Shown piece by piece: positions 25,914-32,159 of a stretch of 36,397 bases of DNA. A program made the translations under genes and the position numbers. The stretch's first letter is position 1, and each line of letters begins with the position of its first letter. Source of the stretch: Actinomycetes bacterium (GTDB lineage: Bacteria; Actinomycetota; Actinomycetes; Propionibacteriales; Propionibacteriaceae). The stretch covers positions 1 through 36,397 of the forward strand of contig JAEZVO010000023.1 in the NCBI GenBank assembly GCA_023443125.1. Direction: 5' to 3'. The notes under the pieces were generated by a model. That model made no database searches. It was given only the letters and a program-made list of their open reading frames with translations, and was not told where the DNA came from.

Positions 25914-27475
25914 TCGACGCTCCCTTCGTCATCGGTAGGCGCGACGGGGAGCGGTGATACCAGCACTTTGTGGTCACGAGTTCGGGGCAACGTGAGGCGA
26001 AACTGCGCTCCCCCTCCGGGCCTCCCCCACGCAGACAGCCATCCGCGATGGAGCTTGGCGTCCTCCAGCGCGATAGAAAGCCCGAGCCCGGTACCCCCGA
26101 CCACACGGGTTCGGGCAGGGTCAGCACGCCAGAATCGGTCGAACACCTTCGCTGATTGATCGTTGTCGAGGCCGATTCCGTGATCGCGTACCGTCAACGC
26201 GACGGTGTCCTCGTCAGCTGCGACCGTCACCACGACCGGTTTGCCTTGCCCGTGGTCGATTGCGTTGCCGAGAAGATTGCGCAATATTCGCCGCACGCGT
26301 CGGGCGTCGAGTTCCGCGCGGGTATCGTCGCTCAGCACCTGCATGCGCAACTCAATGCCCTGGCGTTCAGCGAGCGGACGCTGCGCCTCGATTTCCTCCT
26401 CGACGAGCCGTGTGAGGTTGTGTTCGTCGAGTGCGAGCACAGCCGCTCCTGCGTCGAATCGGGAGATCTCCAGCAAGTCGGCCAACAGCTCATCGAACCG
26501 CTCAATTTCGCTCCACATCAGCTCCACCGTCCGACGCGAATCGACGCCGATGTCGTCTCGGCTGGCGTAAAGCAGGTCTGAGGCCATTTTGATCGTAGTG
26601 AGCGGCGTACGAAGCTCGTGTGACACGTCGCTCACGAATTGGCGCTGCACAGCCGAAAGGCTCTCCAACTGACGGATGCGGGTTTGTAGTTCACCCGCCA
26701 TCTGGTTCATCGAGGATGCGAGCGCTTGAATCTCGACGGTGCCTCGCTCCTCCATGCGCTCGTCCAGTTGGCCAGAGGCAAGCCTCAGCGCGGTGTCGCT
26801 CGCGCGTCGAATTGGGGTGACCACTTGCCACGTCACGGCGTAGACGATCACGAGCATGGCGCCCAGGAGCAGCGTGAAACTAATGATCACTGCGTTTTGG
26901 ATGAGTTGCAGGGTTTGGCTTTCTGCCGTCATGGGGAAGACATAGTAGACAGGGACTCGCTCGTTCGTCGCGGTAATAAGGCTGGCCCCGACCACAAATC
27001 CTGGTTCACTCGCCTTGGCAGGGTCAGCCCACTGCACGGAAGTCGGCGTGATGTACATGCCGTCGGCCTCATGCACCTTCTTGCTCAGCGCTTCAGGCAC
27101 CGACGATGCTTCGAGGCCGCCGGAAACGAGCGTGGAGGTGGATGATTGAATCACCATTCGGTACTGCGTGGTTTGTGCGCCGGTTTGTTCCGCCAGGCGG
27201 TTCAGCGCTTCTGCGACGGCCATGCTCCGGGCGTCAGATCCTCGTAGCTGCTGCTGCATGAACGCATGGGCGCTGTTCGCCTCATTCATGACAGCTTGGC
27301 GTTTCGCTCTGACGACGCCGCCGCTCACCATGTGGATGAGGAAAAACCCTGCGAGTCCCAACACCACCAGTGTGGATAGCATCGTGGTGACGAGCACCCG
27401 AAACGGAAGCGACGACCACCAGACGCGAAATGCTCGGCGGGGGCCCTCGCTACCCCTGTGCAGATTCGCCTGCAC
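25910..27475 (-). CDS. mtrB: Two-component sensor histidine kinase MtrB
   Basis: Membrane sensor kinase for MtrA, linked in Actinobacteria to cell division, osmotic and envelope control. From GTG 27475 it has 521 residues. A first membrane segment lies at about 25-48, an extracytoplasmic sensor domain of about 145 residues follows, and a second membrane segment is at about 193-217. A HAMP region, the H-box VSDVSHELRTP with phospho-accepting His286, an N-box RNLLGNAIDHG, and G-boxes DHGIGL and GGTGLGLSI complete it. The start overlaps the end of mtrA by 26 bp. Ribosome-site evidence is weak, but the frame before it reads through mtrA and no later ATG precedes the first membrane segment except near its middle. 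Confidence 0.93.
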   Translation of the reverse strand: MQANLHRGSEGPRRAFRVWWSSLPFRVLVTTMLSTLVVLGLAGFFLIHMVSGGVVRAKRQAVMNEANSAHAFMQQQLRGSDARSMAVAEALNRLAEQTGAQTTQYRMVIQSSTSTLVSGGLEASSVPEALSKKVHEADGMYITPTSVQWADPAKASEPGFVVGASLITATNERVPVYYVFPMTAESQTLQLIQNAVIISFTLLLGAMLVIVYAVTWQVVTPIRRASDTALRLASGQLDERMEERGTVEIQALASSMNQMAGELQTRIRQLESLSAVQRQFVSDVSHELRTPLTTIKMASDLLYASRDDIGVDSRRTVELMWSEIERFDELLADLLEISRFDAGAAVLALDEHNLTRLVEEEIEAQRPLAERQGIELRMQVLSDDTRAELDARRVRRILRNLLGNAIDHGQGKPVVVTVAADEDTVALTVRDHGIGLDNDQSAKVFDRFWRADPARTRVVGGTGLGLSIALEDAKLHRGWLSAWGRPGGGAQFRLTLPRTRDHKVLVSPLPVAPTDDEGSVE

Positions 27476-28142
27476 GGTAGCCAATGCCACGCACGGTAAT
27501 GACGATCTCCGGGTTTTCCGGGTCTTTCTCAACTTTGGCCCTCAGCCGCTGCACATGCACGTTCACGAGGCGCGTATCAGCTGCGTTGCGGTATCCCCAG
27601 ACCTCATCGAGCAACTCCTCGCGGGAGAAGACCTGATTCGGGCGTTTAGCGAGCTTAAGAAGCAGATCAAATTCGAGGGGCGTGAGGTTAATGTGTTGCT
27701 CCCCACGCTTCACAGAATGTGCCGCCACCGATATCACAAGATCGCCGATACGAAGCTGATCCTGCCCCTCGTCGGCTGTGCGACGCAGGCGCGTGCGGAT
27801 TCTCGCCACGAGCTCTTGCGGTTTACAAGGCTTCGCGACGTAGTCGTCGGCCCCCGCTTCGAGGCCAGCAACCACATCAGCGGTATCTGATTTGGCCGTG
27901 AGCATGATGATGGGCACTCCAGAGTGCTGGCGAAGCTGTCTGCATACTTCGACGCCGTCAATACCCGGCAGCATTAAATCCAGCAGGACGAGGTCAGGCC
28001 GGGAGCGATGGAACTCCGCCAAGGCGGCGTCGCCGGAAGCCGCGCGTGTGGTGCGAAATCCCTCTTGATGCAACACGATCTGCAGCATCTCGGACAGCGC
28101 TGCATCATCATCCACGATGAGCACGAGTTTCCCGTCGGACAC
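27450..28142 (-). CDS. mtrA: Response regulator MtrA
   Basis: OmpR/PhoB-type DNA-binding response regulator, 230 residues. The receiver domain has the acidic pair at 11-12, phospho-acceptor Asp55 in LVLLDLMLPG, the conserved Thr in MLTAKS and Lys104 in VAKPCKP. The winged-helix domain (from about 130) includes LTPLEFDLLLKLAKRPNQVFSRE in part and the ending GIGYRAG. In Actinobacteria MtrA controls cell-wall, division and replication-linked genes and is essential in M. tuberculosis. GTG 28142 follows an excellent AGGAGG. Both lie in the 3' arm of a perfect 18-bp inverted repeat that would hide them in the mRNA, which is unusual. Confidence 0.95.
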   Translation of the reverse strand: MSDGKLVLIVDDDAALSEMLQIVLHQEGFRTTRAASGDAALAEFHRSRPDLVLLDLMLPGIDGVEVCRQLRQHSGVPIIMLTAKSDTADVVAGLEAGADDYVAKPCKPQELVARIRTRLRRTADEGQDQLRIGDLVISVAAHSVKRGEQHINLTPLEFDLLLKLAKRPNQVFSREELLDEVWGYRNAADTRLVNVHVQRLRAKVEKDPENPEIVITVRGIGYRAGESAQG

Positions 28143-28192
28143 AGTGCACCTCCTGTTCCCGCCAGCTTAGCGGCAACAGGAGGTGCACTGTG
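28140..28192 (-). promoter_or_regulatory. Perfect 18-bp inverted repeat enclosing the mtrA Shine-Dalgarno and start codon
   Basis: CACAGTGCACCTCCTGTT (28140-28157) and AACAGGAGGTGCACTGTG (28175-28192) are exact reverse complements. They are separated by 17 bp that hold an inner CCGC/GCGG stem. In the minus-strand mRNA the second arm carries AGGAGG and ends with the GUG start codon of mtrA; the first arm begins 8 nt after the stop of the preceding gene. No T-tract follows, so it is more likely to control translation than to terminate. Confidence 0.8.
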
Positions 28193-28200
28193 TGAACGAC

Positions 28201-28956
28201 TCAGAGCCCGCTTTGCGCGATGCTAGCCTTCATCGCTCCCCCAGCCGCGGCGAGCTGAGCGGAGATCCGCGCGGCCTGGGAGCGCCACGGGCCGTGCATA
28301 TTGGCGCTGAACTTTGCGGCGCACGTGGCCAGTAGCCCTGCGAGCATGGGTGTGCGGGTACCAATGCCAAAGCCAGCAGGATTGGGCATCGGTGGGCGCG
28401 AGGCAATTGTCTTTCCCGGTAGCAGCGTTGCCTCGGCTGCCATCACGAACGTCATCAGGAATTCGTCCGTGGCGTCACTTGCATCAAACATCAGCGGTGC
28501 GACCTTGACGACGGCTTCCTCAAACCTGTCGTGCTCATCGATCTGGCGGTCGGTGAAGGTTTGCCACTGCCGCTTTGCTTCACCGGACCATTCGTTGTTG
28601 ATGCCTCGGCTTTGCACTTTCTTCATCAGGTCGCGTAGCTCAAGCACGTTGTCGTTGAGTAACGCCCATGAGTGGCCGCGGTCTCGCATACGGCTGGACG
28701 AGTCCTTGCTCTGCCCGGCCCACGCTGTGATGAATTGAATCTGGCTCAGAGCAGCATTGCCTTTCGCGCTCGCCACCTGCAGTGCCGCTTGCGCTGCAGT
28801 TGCCGCGGCTGTGCCTGCCGCAGCGAAGAGACCCATGTTGGATGCCATGCTCAACGACATCGTGATCTCTTGTTGGTCGTTCATGATCGCTTGCGTGAGC
28901 GTGCTGCGCAGCTCGGTCACGCGGTTTTGAAGGTCTGAGTAAATGTCACGCATCAC
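28201..28956 (-). CDS. Helical protein with two WxG motifs (possible type VII secretion-associated)
   Basis: The 251-residue protein is predicted almost entirely helical, without a signal peptide. An Ala-rich amphipathic middle (about 35-70) is followed by FITAWAGQSKD and NNEWSGEAKRQWQTF, two WxG turns between helices spaced about 45 residues apart, reminiscent of WXG100/LXG-type ESX substrates but longer. The C-terminal third is Ala/Gly rich. I do not recognise a named family. It starts at GTG 28956 (or ATG 28953), overlapping the previous gene's stop as GTGATG with AGGGAG upstream. It is the last gene of a three-gene operon and ends 58 bp before mtrA, with the mtrA hairpin in between. Confidence 0.7.
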   Translation of the reverse strand: MMRDIYSDLQNRVTELRSTLTQAIMNDQQEITMSLSMASNMGLFAAAGTAAATAAQAALQVASAKGNAALSQIQFITAWAGQSKDSSSRMRDRGHSWALLNDNVLELRDLMKKVQSRGINNEWSGEAKRQWQTFTDRQIDEHDRFEEAVVKVAPLMFDASDATDEFLMTFVMAAEATLLPGKTIASRPPMPNPAGFGIGTRTPMLAGLLATCAAKFSANMHGPWRSQAARISAQLAAAGGAMKASIAQSGL

Positions 28957-30665
28957 GGAATCTCCCTGTCAGAGAGCTGGGCATTCTGCATTTCGGTCTG
29001 GTCGTAGGCTTCGGCGCTTAGCGCCATGTGCTCCGACGTGTACTGGTTCTTACCTGTGCGATGCTCGGTGGAGGTCACCGACGCATTGCGCATCTCCTCG
29101 TACGCGGGCTGCACCATGCCGCTCATCACTCCGAAGGTGGGAGCATCGCCCACGAGGCTGTCGAGCTGACTCCGCAACTTGGCTTGTGCTTTCGCAATCG
29201 AGTCCCATGCCTTCGACTCGCCACGCAATTCTTCACTCTGCACCGAGAAATCCTTCGCGGTTGCACTTGCATGCCCAGCTCGCTGGCCAACTCCAGCAGC
29301 AGATTGGACGAAGTTGTGTGAGCTGGCGTTCGACTGGCTCGGCGCACCTGACATGTGCGAGTACTGGGTGGACTGCAGGTCAGACACCTGCTGTTTCACA
29401 CCCGACGAAGCCGATGGCCCGGCGCTTCCTCCGTGGCCTAACGTGGCATCGCGGTAAGCGTCGCGGCTGAGCCCCTCGACACCCTGGCGCACGCCGTCGC
29501 CCGGGCTAGACGTACCGCCAGATAGCCCAGGGCTGCCGAGCGAGGGGGCATCGTACGAGCCCCGCCCGTCAGGCAATCCCAGTCCGGGGTGCGAGGCCCC
29601 GTCGCTCACCTTGCCTTGACCGGCATTCCAGCGGGCCATCTCTTCGTCGGAGACATGTCCGTCGCCGTTCAGGTCAGCACCCATGCCACCACCGATGTTG
29701 GACGTGGGTGCGCCGAATCCACCATTTCCTGTCCCGCCTCCGTTGTAGTAAGGGTTCGGGTACAGGTTTCCATCGGGACCTTCAATGAACTGCTGGTTGG
29801 TGTCAATGCCTGCATCACGCATCGCTTCTGCGAACGCCGCGGGATCGGTGCTCTTTTCACTGCCCCCGGCCGCGAGCACGCCCGAGGACGGAGGAGAGAA
29901 CATCGCTTCCGTAGCGCGAGGGGTCTGCATACCTGCCATAGCTGCCGACGATGCGCCGCCGTTCATGGCCTGGTAGTTCACAGCCTGCTGGGCGGAGGCA
30001 AGGTTCTGTGCTCCTCCGACGCCTCCAAGGGTGGCGCCCGGGAGCATCACTCCGCCAGGTGCGCTGCCGCCAGCGGCTGCGGAGCCTGCCCCAGCGTTGC
30101 CGGCACCGGCGCCTGCCCCAGCTCCCAGCATCGGCATCATGGGACCCATACCGCTGCCCGATTTTTTGTTACCGCCGCGAGTGCCAGAGCCGCGCATCGC
30201 CATTGAGGTCCGCGAGCCATCGGCACGTTCGTCGTCTTCGTCCAGTGTGAGGCCCGGAATGTTCTCCGGGTTGTCGTAGGCGCCCCACGGGTCTTCCGAG
30301 TGGTCGATGCCCGATGCGGCCAGTTGCTCGTTACCGAAGCGCACTGCCCCACCAGCAGCCATCACGCCGATAGACCCGGCCGCCGCTGCCTCAGTCGCAG
30401 CGGGAAGCGGCGCCGAGGCGGGGGTGGGGGTGAGCCCAGCATTGCCCGCGCCTTGAGCTGCAGCGGGTGTTCCTGCCGGCGCGGTACCCGTCGCAGTACC
30501 ACCAGCGCCGGCGGTGCCCGCGATAGGCATGGGGCCACGTCCACCCTTCGAGCCCTTCTTCCTCGAACCGCGCACACCGCGATAGTTCAACATCGCCTCT
30601 TGCTCGCGATCTAAGGCGTCGTTGATGGTGTCACTCGTATCGTTGCGCAAATTCTTGTCAGTCAT
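28953..30665 (-). CDS. Ala/Gly-rich protein with an EF-hand calcium-binding loop
   Basis: The 570-residue protein starts at ATG 30665 (AAGGGA upstream), overlapping the stop of the preceding gene as ATGA. The first 330 residues are low-complexity (Ala, Gly, Pro, Ser), with a basic RGSRKKGSKGGRG patch near residue 35. A canonical EF-hand loop DLNGDGHVSDEE (Asp, Asn, Asp, Gly, Ser and Glu at 1, 3, 5, 6, 9, 12) lies in the middle, followed by a helical C-terminal region with little low complexity (about 435-560). No signal peptide or membrane segment is seen. It resembles accessory or substrate proteins of ESX loci (EspI/PPE-like composition), but no family is certain. Confidence 0.68.
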   Translation of the reverse strand: MTDKNLRNDTSDTINDALDREQEAMLNYRGVRGSRKKGSKGGRGPMPIAGTAGAGGTATGTAPAGTPAAAQGAGNAGLTPTPASAPLPAATEAAAAGSIGVMAAGGAVRFGNEQLAASGIDHSEDPWGAYDNPENIPGLTLDEDDERADGSRTSMAMRGSGTRGGNKKSGSGMGPMMPMLGAGAGAGAGNAGAGSAAAGGSAPGGVMLPGATLGGVGGAQNLASAQQAVNYQAMNGGASSAAMAGMQTPRATEAMFSPPSSGVLAAGGSEKSTDPAAFAEAMRDAGIDTNQQFIEGPDGNLYPNPYYNGGGTGNGGFGAPTSNIGGGMGADLNGDGHVSDEEMARWNAGQGKVSDGASHPGLGLPDGRGSYDAPSLGSPGLSGGTSSPGDGVRQGVEGLSRDAYRDATLGHGGSAGPSASSGVKQQVSDLQSTQYSHMSGAPSQSNASSHNFVQSAAGVGQRAGHASATAKDFSVQSEELRGESKAWDSIAKAQAKLRSQLDSLVGDAPTFGVMSGMVQPAYEEMRNASVTSTEHRTGKNQYTSEHMALSAEAYDQTEMQNAQLSDREIP

Positions 30666-31363
30666 GCGATTCCCTTGGACATCTTTGATTGAAGAGCAGC
30701 CGATAGTTTTCTGCACTCTTCGGCCAGTTCTTCCCGCTCGCCAGGTACGAAAACGGGTGGGACATAGTTTTCATATGCCTTACGGTGCACTTTCAGCACC
30801 TGATCAGCGATCTCGCTGGCGCCAGCTGACGCCAGCCAGGACTTGTTGAACTCAACCTTCTCCGTGAGCCCAGCCAGAGACAAGGTGACCGTGACGTTGC
30901 CGCCGCGGCCGCTCGCACGAACCTTCTCCCCTTCGAAATCTGCCCAACGGACATTCTCTGGTGCGCGGGCGTCGAGCTCACGAATGCGATCCATAAGGTC
31001 GAGATACTGTTCCTCGAGATCTTCATGCGTGCCCTCGAACTCCACCTCTACGGGTTCCGGCTCGGGAATCTCGAGGTTGCGCGACTGCCCAAAACGGAGG
31101 TTCGCGCAGAAGAACGCCTCGAAGAATGCGTCACCCAGCGAATGACCCGCCAACCGCTCGCGCCACCGAGCAGAAAGTTTTACGCGCTCGAGGTGGCGCG
31201 TTTCTTCGTCCACCCAGATGCGGACCACCTGTCGCGCATCGGTGAAGCCGTGGGAGAAATGCCAAGCCTCGACGTCGCTCTCGGCCTCGTCCGTCGAATC
31301 ATCAGACACGATGTCTGAGCTCGGCGGTGCCAGCAGCTCGTCGTCCATCACATCGTCGGTCAC
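30662..31363 (-). CDS. YbaB/EbfC-like protein, first gene of the WxG operon
   Basis: The 233-residue protein has an acidic N-terminus of about 35 residues. It continues with a strand-helix segment (RIWVDEETRHLERVKLSARW) and, after a helical spacer, a second strand-strand-helix (KVRASGRGGNVTVTLSLAG, then ASEIADQVLKVHRKAYENY). Both resemble the YbaB/EbfC fold, small nucleoid-type proteins that are often encoded beside type VII secretion substrates in Actinobacteria; the match is by pattern only. GTG 31363 is preceded by GGAGGAAAC, a strong site. It starts 72 bp after yqgE on the same strand, so the operon may also be reached from yqgE. Confidence 0.65.
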   Translation of the reverse strand: MTDDVMDDELLAPPSSDIVSDDSTDEAESDVEAWHFSHGFTDARQVVRIWVDEETRHLERVKLSARWRERLAGHSLGDAFFEAFFCANLRFGQSRNLEIPEPEPVEVEFEGTHEDLEEQYLDLMDRIRELDARAPENVRWADFEGEKVRASGRGGNVTVTLSLAGLTEKVEFNKSWLASAGASEIADQVLKVHRKAYENYVPPVFVPGEREELAEECRKLSAALQSKMSKGIA

Positions 31364-31434
31364 GTTTCCTCCATTTGACGTACCGAGATGCAGTCAACCA
31401 CATAGTGGGGTCAACGTCGGGGCGTTCTTCGGCC

Positions 31435-31998
31435 TCAATTCAGAATAGGAAGCGGGGTCCATGTGGACCACCTGGAGACGGCACCACCCAGACGGCGCAA
31501 TACCCGCCGCCAGAGGTCGTCGGGCACCCCAAAGACTTCCTCAGCGCGGGCGGTGGTGCGGAACCAGGAACCGCGAATGAGTTCGCCTTCGAGCTGGCCC
31601 GATTCCCAGCCGGCCAAGGCGACGAACATACGCATGTGCGCGAATGCTCCATCGACAAGTTCGACGGGGGTGTCGAGATCAACAAGGCCGACCTCGCCAA
31701 AGATCTGCTGCCATCCAGGTGGGCTCAGCTCTGGATTGGCGAGCTGTGCCAGCGCCACCACAGTCTGTTCATTGACCGGGCCCCCGAGAAACGGTACCGA
31801 CGGCGGAGAAAGCAGCGGTTCCCACTGGGAGAGTTGCTCGGGAATGTCGAGATTGCTCGGGCGGTTGAGCACGACACCGAGAGTGCCCGCGTCGTTGTGT
31901 TCCAGTACCAATACGACGGTCTGGTCGAAATAGCCGCCTTTTCCAGGCTCGGTGGAGATCAGCAGCTGTCCAGCAGCGGGGGGCCCGAGCAGTTCCAT
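31435..31998 (-). CDS. YqgE/AlgH family protein
   Basis: The 187-residue protein has the YqgE/AlgH hallmarks: GQLLISTEPG near the N-terminus, VVLVLEHNDAGTLGVVLNRPS, FLGGPV and a late FVALAGWESGQLEGELIRGSWF. The family is a conserved cytosolic protein of unclear biochemical role (once linked to transcription in Pseudomonas). ATG 31998 is chosen because family similarity begins there; the open frame to 32118 runs into a large hairpin. No strong ribosome site is evident. Confidence 0.9.
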   Translation of the reverse strand: MELLGPPAAGQLLISTEPGKGGYFDQTVVLVLEHNDAGTLGVVLNRPSNLDIPEQLSQWEPLLSPPSVPFLGGPVNEQTVVALAQLANPELSPPGWQQIFGEVGLVDLDTPVELVDGAFAHMRMFVALAGWESGQLEGELIRGSWFRTTARAEEVFGVPDDLWRRVLRRLGGAVSRWSTWTPLPILN

Positions 31999-32075
31999 AC
32001 CTGCACTGTAGCCCGCCCTCAGCCGTTGGCCACGGCAGATGGCCTGCTGTCGTCGGTCTCCTGCCATCAAAAGCG

Positions 32076-32125
32076 TCAAAGTGTGAGATATATTGCGGAA
32101 AACCGCAACAGATCTCACACTTTGA
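32076..32125 (-). terminator. Large nested hairpin between the surface-protein gene and yqgE
   Basis: TCAAAGTGTGAGAT (32076-32089) and ATCTCACACTTTGA (32112-32125) are perfect 14-bp arms. TTGCGG/CCGCAA (32093-32098, 32103-32108) forms an inner stem with an AAAA loop. It lies 34 bp after the stop of the surface-protein gene on the minus strand, followed there by CGCTTTT. Terminator of the surface-protein gene is the likeliest role. Confidence 0.65.
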
Positions 32126-32159
32126 GGGTTATCAGCGGGCTAACTGTCTAGTTGTGCGG

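Noticed and set aside
28201..28956. Calling the WxG-motif protein a true WXG100 (EsxA-like) protein
   Set aside because: It is about 2.5 times too long and has two WxG turns; only a general resemblance can be claimed.
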